Shown piece by piece: positions 30,997 through 39,008 of a DNA stretch of 44,673 nt. A model generated the notes under the pieces. The model made no database searches and was not told the origin of the DNA. It saw only the letters and a program-made list of their open reading frames with translations. Within the stretch, counting starts at the first letter, position 1; each line of letters begins with the position of its first letter. Origin of the DNA: DASZYT01 sp035545275 (lineage in GTDB: Bacteria; Patescibacteriota; Saccharimonadia; Saccharimonadales; UBA4665). The stretch is taken from positions 1 to 44,673 of the forward strand of contig DASZYT010000002.1 in the NCBI GenBank assembly GCA_035545275.1, read 5' to 3'. The position numbers and the translations under genes are program-made.

Positions 30997-31770
30997 TTAG
31001 GCTACGATAGACGAATTTTCAGGTAGGATATCGCCGTGCGCCATGGTGCGGGCTTCATCGAGGCTGGTTTGTAGTTCCGCCTCAATCTGCTCGGTAAGCA
31101 GCCGGCCCGCACGCGCCGTCCGGCGCAGAAAATCGTTCAGGTCTTGATCGGGCTGGAGCAGGAGCTCGGGGTTGGTCTCTGTATGAATGGGAGGATGTAT
31201 CACGACGCTTTTCTGCGTCCCACGTTCATGTAGCCACTGGCCGATAGGCAAGATGGGAGCACCGGTGGCGAGAGCCACCTGGGCCGTGCCGACCTTGGCC
31301 TTTACGGTGTCGTTTTTGCCCACCCTTCCCTCAGGATAAATCATTAGATGAGCTTCTTTTTGCGTGAGGATGTGGGCACCGTGGCCGAGTAATTCTTTTA
31401 TCGATGTGAGGCCGCCCTTGCGGTCTACGGGAAAAGCCCCATATCGCTCAATAAGCCTTCCCAAATAAAGCCAACGCCAGCGCCACATCGCGTCCATTGT
31501 TGCCGAGTAGACTTCCCTATTTGCTGGCAAGTCCGGGTGATTGGTGTGCAGTTCCCGGTGAAAAAACGCCATATCTTTCAGTGGCTCTGTCATGCGCCGA
31601 TGGGTCAGCGCCAGGATAGCAGGTTGTTCTAAGGCAAGCAGGTTTTCAAGCCCTCGGACAACCGGCTTTTTACCCGACAAATGGAGTCTTTCCACGGCTA
31701 CTGCCGTGCTGTTTTTAGCACGATGGTTTATGACAAAAGATTCTGATGGGCGAGCAGAAACGCGACTCAT
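30997..31770 (-). CDS. PlsC-like 1-acylglycerol-3-phosphate acyltransferase
   Basis: 257 residues of the glycerolipid acyltransferase fold. The region ALTHRRMTEPLKD corresponds to motif I (HX4D), but the acid is Glu (H-RRMT-E). GAFPVDRKGG matches motif II and MIYPEGRVGK motif III; APILPIGQW resembles motif IV. It would transfer an acyl chain in membrane phospholipid synthesis or remodelling; in host-dependent cells it could modify acquired lipids. No hydrophobic N-terminal helix is obvious. The start region is AT-rich without a ribosome binding site (TAAAAT at 31780-31785, 9 nt before ATG). Confidence 0.82.
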   Translation of the reverse strand: MSRVSARPSESFVINHRAKNSTAVAVERLHLSGKKPVVRGLENLLALEQPAILALTHRRMTEPLKDMAFFHRELHTNHPDLPANREVYSATMDAMWRWRWLYLGRLIERYGAFPVDRKGGLTSIKELLGHGAHILTQKEAHLMIYPEGRVGKNDTVKAKVGTAQVALATGAPILPIGQWLHERGTQKSVVIHPPIHTETNPELLLQPDQDLNDFLRRTARAGRLLTEQIEAELQTSLDEARTMAHGDILPENSSIVA

Positions 31771-31861
31771 ATTTATTAAATTTTAACATAAATCATACAT
31801 TTTAGCAATAATTGGACCTGGCTTAAATGCAATGAATGCAGACGGGGTGGTGCTTGACCGA

Positions 31862-33202
31862 CTATGAGGAGGGGCTACTACTGCCTTGGGGGTATGTAAC
31901 TACATCGCCCGAATTTTGTTGCCACTGATCTAGCACGGGCTGAACGACACGCCACGAGGCTAGGACTTCATCACTGCTCGCAAAGAGCGTACGATCCCCA
32001 CGGATAGCATCCACCAGTACTCGCTCGTAGGCGTCGGCATGGGCATGTCCTATGGGGCGCTCAACGTCGCTGAAATCAGTGGTGGCGCGCTCGCCCGAAG
32101 TTGCGATGCCCGGTTGAGGCTGGACCTGGAACTGCACCTGGCTTCCATCGCGAAACGTGACTGTTATAGCCGTCTGCTTGGCAGATAGACCCTTGCCGGT
32201 GGCTAGCATAATATTTGTTCCCTGCCATCTGGCGGTGGGTATGGTAAAACGGATAGCGGCGAAGGTTTCTGTTACAGAGTCGGGGTTATCTACTTCATGG
32301 CGATACCCGTCGTACTGGCCCCGTATAGTTTGGGTGCCCACTTTGTCGGCCGGGAACGGTCCGATACTGTTCAGTAGAGCTTCTTTATTTTTATGAATGG
32401 CCGCACTTGTTAGAGCGTCAGGCAGTTCCATCGTCGTTAGGGCCAATAGCTGCAGCAGATGGCTTTGTATCAGATCGCGCAGTGCACCAATTTGGTCGTA
32501 AAAGCGACGACCTTCGATGCCCAGGTGTTCATATGATACGACCTCGATCTGCTTTATGTGGGTGCCATTCCAGCGGGCTTCGTACGCAGGGTTGCGCTGC
32601 CGGAACAGCAGTATGTCTTGCACGGTTTCCTTCGCCAAATAGTGGTCTATACGAAACACCTGTTTTTCTGTAAAGCAGCGTCCGGTATAGTCAATGAGCT
32701 CTTCGGCCGATGTCAAGTCATAGCCGAACGGTTTCTCAACCATGAGGCGAGTCAGTGCTTTGTTATGCGTGCAGCTCCCATTGAGCCCCTGCTCAGCTAG
32801 ATTCTTGACGATGGGTTCGTAAATCTGCGGCGGTATGGAAAGGTAATACAACCTGTTCATACATATTCCGTGCTCAGCCTCTATGGTGTTCAAGTGCTCC
32901 AGCAGGTGGCCGTAACCTGTGCCGTTGGTTGGGTCAAGCTGTACCAGTTTCATAAGGGAGCGCAGCTGTTTGAGAACGGCAGGGTCGCACACGTTGTCCT
33001 GCTCCAATACGCAAAGTTCTACCTGGCCCAAGAAATCATCAAGGACCTGTTTTTGCCGTGAAGTGCCGATGACTACGAAATGTTGCGGCAAAAGATCGTC
33101 TTTGCAGAGGTGGTATAGCGCCGGCAGTAAATACCGCTTTGAAAGGTCGCCGGTGATACCGAAGATTACCAGGATTGTAGGATTTAGCGGAGAGCTAGGC
33201 AC
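31862..33202 (-). CDS. zwf: glucose-6-phosphate 1-dehydrogenase
   Basis: First enzyme of the oxidative pentose phosphate pathway; makes 6-phosphogluconolactone and NAD(P)H. 446 residues, somewhat shorter than the common ~490. The nucleotide-binding motif is FGITGDLSKRYLLPALY, the substrate motif RIDHYLAKE holds the catalytic His-region, and KPFGYDL is present. It starts at GTG 33202, inside the end of gnd (8-nt overlap), so it is translationally coupled and last in the order pgl-gnd-zwf. Confidence 0.96.
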   Translation of the reverse strand: MPSSPLNPTILVIFGITGDLSKRYLLPALYHLCKDDLLPQHFVVIGTSRQKQVLDDFLGQVELCVLEQDNVCDPAVLKQLRSLMKLVQLDPTNGTGYGHLLEHLNTIEAEHGICMNRLYYLSIPPQIYEPIVKNLAEQGLNGSCTHNKALTRLMVEKPFGYDLTSAEELIDYTGRCFTEKQVFRIDHYLAKETVQDILLFRQRNPAYEARWNGTHIKQIEVVSYEHLGIEGRRFYDQIGALRDLIQSHLLQLLALTTMELPDALTSAAIHKNKEALLNSIGPFPADKVGTQTIRGQYDGYRHEVDNPDSVTETFAAIRFTIPTARWQGTNIMLATGKGLSAKQTAITVTFRDGSQVQFQVQPQPGIATSGERATTDFSDVERPIGHAHADAYERVLVDAIRGDRTLFASSDEVLASWRVVQPVLDQWQQNSGDVVTYPQGSSSPSS

Positions 33203-34112
33203 GACCGTCTCTATTTAGGTTATGGCCGCCGAACTTGTTGCGCATGGCAGCGAGCAGTTTGGTCGCAAAGTTGATGTCACCCTTTTGGGAAGCAAGCCGC
33301 ACGTCGAAGGCGGCCTGGATGGCAGGCAGTGGAATGTTGAGTTTTTGGGCGGCTTCGAGCGTCCAGCGGGCTTCCCCGCTCTCGGCCACGTAGCCATCGA
33401 TGCCCTCCAGGTTAGGGTTTTCGCGCAATGCATCGCGCGACAATTCATTGAGCCAGCTAGTGATCACACTGTGGTGTTGCCAGACTTCGCCGGCAGCCGC
33501 CAGGTCGAGATCTTTATAGGGGCCGTCCTTGAGCATGCGGTAACCCTCGGCCAAGCTTTCCATCATGCCGTACTCGATAGCGTTGTGGGTCATTTTGACG
33601 AAATGGCCTGACCCGCTCGGGCCAAAATAGTGATACGCACCTTCGGGCGCGGCCAGAGTTTTGAGAGCGGGTTCAAGGGTTTGAAATGCTTCGGTATTAT
33701 CGCCGCCACACATCATGGAAAAACCGTTCTGGTATCCCCAGACACCACCGCTGGTGCCGATGTCAATAAGGTGCATGCCGGCTTCGGTAACTTTTTTGTT
33801 GAGAACCTGGGTCAGGCGAAAGTCAGAGTTGCCGCCGTCAATAACAATGCTGCCCGTGGGTAGCAGCGTGAGCCACTCGTCCACCTGTGCGTCGACGATG
33901 TCGGCTGGCAGCATAATCCACAGCACCACCTGCTCGCCGCCGAACGCATCTAGCACTTCTTGCTTGGTGTACGCTGCTTTGGCGCCATGTGTCACAGCCT
34001 CGTCGATTGGTTCGTGGCTGCGGTTGTGGGCGATGACTTCGTGGCCGTTTTCGCTCAATTTGCGGGCAATCTGTGCGCCCATTCGGCCAAGGCCCTGGAC
34101 GGCTATTTTCAT
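33195..34112 (-). CDS. gnd: 6-phosphogluconate dehydrogenase, short decarboxylating type
   Basis: Converts 6-phosphogluconate to ribulose-5-phosphate and CO2. 305 residues, the short single-dimer-domain form (classical enzymes have ~470). The nucleotide-binding fingerprint is GLGRMGAQIARKL; the following strand ends in HNRSHE, suggesting the cofactor preference is not the classical one. Catalytic motifs: IDGGNSDF, DIGTSGGVWGYQNG, SGSGHFVKMTHNAIEYG with catalytic Lys and Asn, and GYVAESGEARW. It starts 1 nt after the pgl stop and overlaps zwf by 8 nt. Confidence 0.95.
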   Translation of the reverse strand: MKIAVQGLGRMGAQIARKLSENGHEVIAHNRSHEPIDEAVTHGAKAAYTKQEVLDAFGGEQVVLWIMLPADIVDAQVDEWLTLLPTGSIVIDGGNSDFRLTQVLNKKVTEAGMHLIDIGTSGGVWGYQNGFSMMCGGDNTEAFQTLEPALKTLAAPEGAYHYFGPSGSGHFVKMTHNAIEYGMMESLAEGYRMLKDGPYKDLDLAAAGEVWQHHSVITSWLNELSRDALRENPNLEGIDGYVAESGEARWTLEAAQKLNIPLPAIQAAFDVRLASQKGDINFATKLLAAMRNKFGGHNLNRDGRA

Positions 34113-34113
34113 A

Positions 34114-34782
34114 CTACTTCTCCCCTATTTGGTCATTATATACATACGCTTCTGAAAGTTCCTTGAGGATTTGCGAAGGCTGGTCGGCCAGCGGCAGGTT
34201 TTCGTCTCGCAGTTGCAATAGCGCAGGCTTTTTCTCGCCACCGAACACGAATGCATACGCGGCAGTGATGTGTCGCAGCGCCTCAAATGTCAACGTAACG
34301 CGCGTGTGCTCTGCGGTCTCGTACGCGGCGACCCAATCGGTAGACTCGGCGGCTGGCGAATGTGGCAAAATGCCGGCAAGGTGGCCATCGGCACCGATGC
34401 CGAATTGGGCAATGATAACATTGGCATGCTCGAATGCGCGGCGCACGGCTTCCTCGTAGCGGATCTTGGTTTCTTGCAAAGAATGCCCTGGCACAAGGGT
34501 GGGTACAAAAATGGCCTGTTTAGACTCAAAGCCGGCGTCCATGAGCTGCTTGGCGTTGGAGTGAATGTGCCCCACCTCGCCGTAGCGTTCGTCTGTCAGC
34601 ATGACGGCTAGGTTCTTGGTGGCATCGTCGGGCAGCGTTTTCATGACCTCTACACTGGCCGGAATGTTGCTGCCGCCACACACCAGCCACAGCACCGGTA
34701 CATTTTTCTTCAGTTCGGATTGCAAGCGCCTCACCAGCGCCTGGGTCCCCTTGCCCCAACCCTCAGTACGGACAAATTTCAT
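34114..34782 (-). CDS. pgl: 6-phosphogluconolactonase
   Basis: Hydrolyses 6-phosphogluconolactone, the step between zwf and gnd. 222 residues of the DevB/NagB-like type: LWLVCGGSNIPASVEVM, MLTDERYGEVGHIHSNAKQL and FGIGADGHLAGILPHSPA are the family motifs. First gene of the pgl-gnd-zwf operon. The ATG lies 6 nt after a TATACT box with no ribosome binding site. Confidence 0.93.
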   Translation of the reverse strand: MKFVRTEGWGKGTQALVRRLQSELKKNVPVLWLVCGGSNIPASVEVMKTLPDDATKNLAVMLTDERYGEVGHIHSNAKQLMDAGFESKQAIFVPTLVPGHSLQETKIRYEEAVRRAFEHANVIIAQFGIGADGHLAGILPHSPAAESTDWVAAYETAEHTRVTLTFEALRHITAAYAFVFGGEKKPALLQLRDENLPLADQPSQILKELSEAYVYNDQIGEK

Positions 34783-34788
34783 AGTATC

Positions 34789-34794
34789 AGTATA
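34789..34794 (-). promoter_or_regulatory. -10 box of the pgl-gnd-zwf operon, leaderless-type
   Basis: TATACT on the minus strand, 6 nt before the pgl ATG at 34782 and just outside the end of the upstream gene (34800). Confidence 0.65.
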
Positions 34795-34799
34795 CGCCT

Positions 34800-35297
34800 T
34801 TAGCCTTTGACACGGATATGCTTAAAGATAAGTCCGTCGAGCAACAAATGACTGAAGTACCCAACCACTGCGGCGCCATACAGCAAAATGCAAGGTGTCA
34901 AGATGTCCGGCCGGTGCCAATATGGCACCAGTACGATGGGCAGCGGCACCAGCACCGTGGCGATTTTGCTATGGGTCCAGCCGCGGTGCTTGCCCAGGAT
35001 GGGCGTCATGGCCAGCAAACCCAAATAGGCCGCAGCCTCGACCCGGCCATTTACTATCAGCAAAATGTCGACAATAAAAGCGATGCCAAAGAAAACGTCC
35101 TGGCCCTTGCTGTTGGTGTCTACATCGGGCCATAAGCCAAACAGCATAGCGATGACGAACAGCCCTACCAGTAGTTGCCAATCGCTGAGCAGTCCCGCGT
35201 TTTTTTCGAGCCACTGGCTGTGCGCGGTCTTGAGTACGCCCACATACACGGCGTTTGCCGCTGCCGCTCCCACCAAGTGCCCTTTGTACCCTGCCAT
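34800..35297 (-). CDS. DUF457 (YdjM-type) membrane-bound metal-dependent hydrolase
   Basis: 165 residues with about four membrane helices. Conserved metal-type residues are GHLVGAAAA (His), LWPDVDT (Asp pair), HRGWTHS (two His) and SHLLLDGL (His, Asp), in the order typical of the DUF457/YdjM family. Members are inner-membrane proteins that may cleave lipid or wall precursors; no substrate is proven. The ATG is 6 nt after TATACT with no ribosome binding site. It is upstream of the pgl operon on the same strand. Confidence 0.85.
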   Translation of the reverse strand: MAGYKGHLVGAAAANAVYVGVLKTAHSQWLEKNAGLLSDWQLLVGLFVIAMLFGLWPDVDTNSKGQDVFFGIAFIVDILLIVNGRVEAAAYLGLLAMTPILGKHRGWTHSKIATVLVPLPIVLVPYWHRPDILTPCILLYGAAVVGYFSHLLLDGLIFKHIRVKG

Positions 35298-35303
35298 GTG
35301 AAT

Positions 35304-35309
35304 AGTATA
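35304..35309 (-). promoter_or_regulatory. -10 box of the DUF457 gene, leaderless-type
   Basis: TATACT on the minus strand, 6 nt before the ATG at 35297. Confidence 0.6.
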
Positions 35310-35340
35310 ACCAAAAACGGTTTAGGTAGTACTTTTGTCG

Positions 35341-35379
35341 GTAAGATTGTTTACTGCTGCACACACAGCGTCTCCGCTA
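35341..35379 (+). promoter_or_regulatory. shared upstream motif of small SD-led genes (copy 3)
   Basis: GTAAGATTGTTTACTG (35341-35356) followed after 18 nt by CGCTA-TAGT (35375). The same arrangement precedes the DUF2267 gene and the acidic mini-protein gene. It is ~40 nt upstream of the AAAGGAGG site. Confidence 0.5.
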
Positions 35380-35410
35380 TAGTAGCGGTACGTAATAAAG
35401 GAGGTATGCC

Positions 35411-35566
35411 ATGGGAATGATGGACGACATGAAAAATAAGATGAGCGATGAGAGCCGCGACAAATTTGAAGAGCTCAAGCAAAAGGAGCAAAACGGCCAG
35501 CTCGACGACAAAGGCAAAGCGGAGCTAGAAAAACTCCGCGACAAGTTTGAGCACAAAGCCGGCTAG
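35411..35566 (+). CDS. small highly charged helical protein (51 aa)
   Basis: Starts ATG 35411 after AAAGGAGGT at ideal distance and ends TAG at 35566. The protein (MGMMDDMKNKMSDESRDKF at its start, then FEELKQKEQNGQLDDKGK and AELEKLRDKFEHKAG) is almost entirely Lys, Glu, Asp, Gln and Leu. It probably forms two amphipathic helices with a Gly turn. No family recognised. It shares its upstream motif with the genes at 42324 and 42764, suggesting coordinated, perhaps stress-induced, expression. Ends 4 nt before the helicase stop on the other strand. Confidence 0.8.
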   Translation: MGMMDDMKNKMSDESRDKFEELKQKEQNGQLDDKGKAELEKLRDKFEHKAG

Positions 35567-35569
35567 TCG

Positions 35570-36775
35570 TTAGCGTTCGACGAAAGTCAGGGCGTAGCCC
35601 GTCTTGCCCGCCCGCCCTGCCCGGCCGATGCGGTGGACATAGTCTTCGTAGCTTTGCGGCTGGGTGAAGTTGATGACGTGCGAGATGTCCGCTACGTCGA
35701 TGCCCCGGGCCGCTACGTCGGTGGCAACTAGGATTTTCACCTGGCTTTTCTTGAACTTGTCCAGGGCGCGCTGGCGTTGGCCTTGGGTTTTGCCGCCATG
35801 GATGGCGTCGGCTTCAAAGCCGCGGGCGACAAGCTCTTTGCTCAGTCGCTCCACGCTGCGCTGGGTTTCGTCAAAGACGATGGCTTTGCTGACTATTTCG
35901 TCATTTAGGATGTCGTGCAGCTTTTCCAGCTTGTCGGCTTTGTCAGCGAAAGGCACAACGTCCTGATGGACGCTGTCGGCGGTGTCGCCGGATTTGACAG
36001 ATATCGTTACGGGGTCGTGGCTAAAGGTTTCGATTAGGCTCTTTACTTTCGGGTCCATGGTGGCCGAGAAAAAGAATGATTGGCGCTCTGGTGCCAGGCT
36101 GTTGAGGATTTGACGGACATCATTGATGAACCCCATGTCGAGCATGCGGTCTACTTCGTCAAGCACCACCATGTTGAAGTTGGCTAGGTTGAGTGTGCGG
36201 CGCTCTAGATGGTCTTTGATCCGACCCGGTGTGCCGATGACGATACCCGGGTTAGCGCGCAGATCGCGCAGCTGCGGGCCAATGTTGGCTCCGCCAATCA
36301 GCAGTGCGCCCGAAAGGCCACTGCCCTTCGCGATGCTGCGGCATTCCTGCTCGATTTGCTGAGCCAGTTCGCGCGTCGGGGCGACGATGAGTGCCCTTGA
36401 GCCAGCAACAGTCATGAGGTGGTGCAGCAGCGGCACGCCAAAGGCCGCCGTCTTGCCGGTGCCGGTATTAGCGATGCCGATGACATCGTGGCCTTCCAGT
36501 GCCACGGTGATGGTCTGGTCCTGGATGGGCGTGGGCGTCACGTAGCCCTTGCCTGCCAAGTTGTCTTTGATGAGCTGGTTGACCGCGAAGTCGGCAAACT
36601 CGTGCAAGGGTACGTATGCTTCGACTTCCAGCATGGGCTTCGCGACCTTTACAAAACGGGCCGGGTCGATGTACTGCCCTTTGCGTTTGCTGGAATTGTT
36701 ACGGCGTGATGGCGCAAAATGACGCCCACGGTTAGAGCCACCGCCACGGCGTGTGGAGTAAGAGTTGTAAGGCAT
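35570..36775 (-). CDS. DEAD-box RNA helicase
   Basis: ATP-dependent RNA helicase probably acting in ribosome assembly or cold-stress RNA remodelling. 401 residues from ATG 36775. An N-terminal Arg/Ser/Asn/Gly-rich tail (YNSYSTRRGGGSNRGRHF) precedes the Q motif (YVTPTPIQDQ), Walker A ANTGTGKT, PTRELAQQ, GTPGR, motif II DEVD (instead of DEAD), SAT, and the C-terminal VATDVAARGID and HRIGRAGRAG. The C-terminus is short, without an extra RNA-binding domain. There is no clear ribosome binding site; a long hairpin ending 6 nt before the ATG occupies the leader. Confidence 0.94.
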   Translation of the reverse strand: MPYNSYSTRRGGGSNRGRHFAPSRRNNSSKRKGQYIDPARFVKVAKPMLEVEAYVPLHEFADFAVNQLIKDNLAGKGYVTPTPIQDQTITVALEGHDVIGIANTGTGKTAAFGVPLLHHLMTVAGSRALIVAPTRELAQQIEQECRSIAKGSGLSGALLIGGANIGPQLRDLRANPGIVIGTPGRIKDHLERRTLNLANFNMVVLDEVDRMLDMGFINDVRQILNSLAPERQSFFFSATMDPKVKSLIETFSHDPVTISVKSGDTADSVHQDVVPFADKADKLEKLHDILNDEIVSKAIVFDETQRSVERLSKELVARGFEADAIHGGKTQGQRQRALDKFKKSQVKILVATDVAARGIDVADISHVINFTQPQSYEDYVHRIGRAGRAGKTGYALTFVER

Positions 36776-36860
36776 AAAAAATGAATCCTTTTGTTTAGTT
36801 GATACTCTGGTTGTTCGCAATGAAACCTGAGTAATCTATCCTAACTAAACCCGGATTCAT
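36776..36860 (-). promoter_or_regulatory. long nested hairpin with T run between typA and the helicase
   Basis: Nested stems: 36781-36788 with 36853-36860 (ATGAATCC/GGATTCAT), 36794-36800 with 36843-36849 (TTTAGTT/AACTAAA), 36804-36812 with 36824-36832 (ACTC-T-GGTT/AACC-T-GAGT). On the minus strand the outer stem is followed by TTTTTT and, at once, the helicase ATG. It could terminate typA transcripts, act as an attenuator or temperature-sensitive leader of the helicase, or both. Confidence 0.6.
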
Positions 36861-36906
36861 CAATAACAATTACATTAACTTTAGCACGATATGGGCTACG
36901 CGTCAA

Positions 36907-38736
36907 CTATTTCTGGCGTTTGCGCTTGAGGGGGTCGAGCTCTTTTTTGCGGAGCCTGAGAGACTTTGGAGTAACTTCTAAAAGTTCATCCTTTTCGATG
37001 AAGTCCAGGCACTGCTCCAGGCTGAAAATGACGGGCGGAGTCAGCTGCACGGTGCCGTCAGAACTTTTGCTGCGCATGTTGGTCAGATGCTTGGCCTTGC
37101 AGACGTTGATTTCCATGTCTTCCTGGCGGGTGTTGAGGCCAATGACCTGCCCAGCGTAGACTTTTTCGGCGGGGCCGACAAAGAGTGTGCCGCGGGCTTC
37201 GGCGGTTTCAAGGCTGTACGGCATGGTAGTGCCGGTCTCGAAGGCAATCAACACGCCGTTACGCAGCTGCGGCAAAGCGGCACCGACTGGCTGGTAGCCG
37301 GTCACGAGGCTGTTCATAACGATGGTGCCCTTGGTGTTGGTCATGAGGATGTTGCGCAGGCCCAGCAGTGCGCGGGTGGGCAGCTCATAGACGAGTTTCG
37401 TCACGCCCTTGGGGCTGGCAAACTGCTCCTTGAGAGTGGCGCGGCGCTGGCCAAGTTCCATCTGCACACTGCCCACGTGCTCCGCGGGCACTTCAATGAT
37501 AAGTTCCTCGACAGGTTCGACGGTTTTGCCGTCTTCTTCGTGCGTGACGACTTGCGGGCGGCCCACTTCGAACTCGTAGCCTTCGCGGCGCATGGTTTCA
37601 ATCAGCACGCCCAGGTGCAGCTCGCCGCGCCCGGCCACCGTAAAGCCGATGCCATCGTCCTCGACTTGTAGTCCCACGTTGGTCTCAAGTTCTTTGTGCA
37701 GGCGGTCGCCGATCTGGCGGGAGGTGTTGAACTCGCCCTCTTGGCCTTTGAACGGTGAGGTGTTGGGGCCAAGATAGATGCGCAGTGTTGGCGCTTCTAC
37801 CTCAATAGTTGGTAGTGCCTCAGGTTCGCTAGCGTCGGCGATGGTTTCGCCGATTTGCGCTTCACTAATACCAGTTAGTTGCACGATATCGCCCGCCACG
37901 CCGCCTGGGACTTCGAAGCGGCTCACGCCCTGGCTCATGAAAACGTTCTCGACCTTGGCTTTGGCGAATGTGCCGTCCTTTTTGCATAGCGTCACCTGCT
38001 CGCCGGGCTTGATTTGGCCGCGCGTAATGCGCCCGATGGCATATTTACCCTTGAAGCTGTCGTGTGCTAGGGCGGTTACGAGCATTTGAAATGGCTTGTC
38101 GAGCTCCACGCTTGGCGCCGGGATTTCGTTGATAATGGCGTCAAAAATCACGTCCAGGTTACCGTCGGTTTCGGCGTTGGCTGGTACGTCTTTCCATGCC
38201 TTGCCGGCCCGACCTACGGCGTAGTACACCGGGTAGTGCAGCTGGTCTTCGTGCACGGCCAGCTCCAGGAATAAGTCTGCTAATTCGTCTTCCACCTCTG
38301 CGATGCGGGCGGCGTCTTTGTCGATCTTGTTGATGATGACGATGGGCTTCAGCTCGCTCTCGAGCGCCTTTTCCAGTACGAATTTGGTCTGTGGCATCGG
38401 GCCTTCCTGTGCGTCGACTATCAGCAAGCAGCCGTCGGCCATGTTAAGTGTGCGCTCCACTTCCCCACTAAAATCAGCGTGCCCAGGTGTGTCAATGATG
38501 TTGATGCGGTAGTCGCCGTGCTGCACAGCAGTAATCTTGGCGGTGATGGTGATGCCGCGCTCGCGCTCCTGATCGCCACTGTCCATGATGAGGCTCTGCC
38601 CCATCTCGGCCTGGTTGTCGCGGAAGGTGTGTGACTGCTTGAGTAGGCCATCAACCAGCGTCGTCTTGCCGTGGTCGACGTGGGCAATAATAGCAATGTT
38701 ACGGATCTTGGTGGGATCCTGGGTGGCTTCTGACAT
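36907..38736 (-). CDS. typA: ribosome-associated GTPase TypA/BipA
   Basis: Translational GTPase involved in 50S assembly at low temperature and in stress adaptation. 609 residues, matching E. coli BipA (607). G1 AHVDHGKTT, switch region ERERGITI, G3 DTPGHADF, G4 NKID. Domains II, III and V follow, with GRGELHLGVLIETMRREGYEF and the BipA C-terminal domain ending in basic residues (LRKKELDPLKRKRQK). Leader ~40 nt with GAAGGAG before the ATG and a TATAAT box at 38772-38777. The helicase gene follows downstream; both are cold-adaptation-linked functions. Confidence 0.97.
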   Translation of the reverse strand: MSEATQDPTKIRNIAIIAHVDHGKTTLVDGLLKQSHTFRDNQAEMGQSLIMDSGDQERERGITITAKITAVQHGDYRINIIDTPGHADFSGEVERTLNMADGCLLIVDAQEGPMPQTKFVLEKALESELKPIVIINKIDKDAARIAEVEDELADLFLELAVHEDQLHYPVYYAVGRAGKAWKDVPANAETDGNLDVIFDAIINEIPAPSVELDKPFQMLVTALAHDSFKGKYAIGRITRGQIKPGEQVTLCKKDGTFAKAKVENVFMSQGVSRFEVPGGVAGDIVQLTGISEAQIGETIADASEPEALPTIEVEAPTLRIYLGPNTSPFKGQEGEFNTSRQIGDRLHKELETNVGLQVEDDGIGFTVAGRGELHLGVLIETMRREGYEFEVGRPQVVTHEEDGKTVEPVEELIIEVPAEHVGSVQMELGQRRATLKEQFASPKGVTKLVYELPTRALLGLRNILMTNTKGTIVMNSLVTGYQPVGAALPQLRNGVLIAFETGTTMPYSLETAEARGTLFVGPAEKVYAGQVIGLNTRQEDMEINVCKAKHLTNMRSKSSDGTVQLTPPVIFSLEQCLDFIEKDELLEVTPKSLRLRKKELDPLKRKRQK

Positions 38737-38771
38737 AAAAATACGCTCCTTCGGGGCGTGGAATTTTCTTA

Positions 38772-38777
38772 ATTATA
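38772..38777 (-). promoter_or_regulatory. -10 box of typA
   Basis: TATAAT on the minus strand, 35 nt before the typA ATG, leaving a leader with a GAAGGAG ribosome binding site. Confidence 0.6.
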
Positions 38778-38792
38778 TCATTAAGTATCCAA

Positions 38793-38823
38793 AAATGAAA
38801 ACGCCACTGCTTTTCCAGTGGCG
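38793..38823 (-). terminator. intrinsic terminator of the PfpI/DUF6496 operon
   Basis: CGCCACTG (38802-38809) pairs with CAGTGGCG (38816-38823), loop of 6; on the minus strand it is followed by TTTTCATTTTT. Confidence 0.85.
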
Positions 38824-38841
38824 CTCCTTGGGACGCTTGGG

Positions 38842-38994
38842 CTACTTTTGCTTAGGGACTTTGCCGCCCTCTTTGCGGGCTTTCGATAGGCCAACGGCGA
38901 CGGCTTGCTTGTCGCTTTGGTATTTACCCTCATGCTTGTGTTCGTGCATGGCCTTTTCGACTTCTTTTTGAGCTTTGGGTCCGTACTTGTTCAT
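38842..38994 (-). CDS. DUF6496-type small basic protein (50 aa)
   Basis: 50 residues from ATG 38994 to TAG 38842. The sequence contains KAMHEHKHEGKYQSDKQ, AVAVGLSKARKEGG and a Lys-rich end. This KxMHExKxGK...KQAxAxxLSxA pattern is that of the DUF6496 family, small lysine-rich proteins of unknown function found next to stress genes. A strong GAAAGGAG lies 6 nt before the ATG. Last gene of the four-gene operon with PfpI; a terminator follows. Confidence 0.82.
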   Translation of the reverse strand: MNKYGPKAQKEVEKAMHEHKHEGKYQSDKQAVAVGLSKARKEGGKVPKQK

Positions 38995-39008
38995 AGTAAC
39001 TCCTTTCG

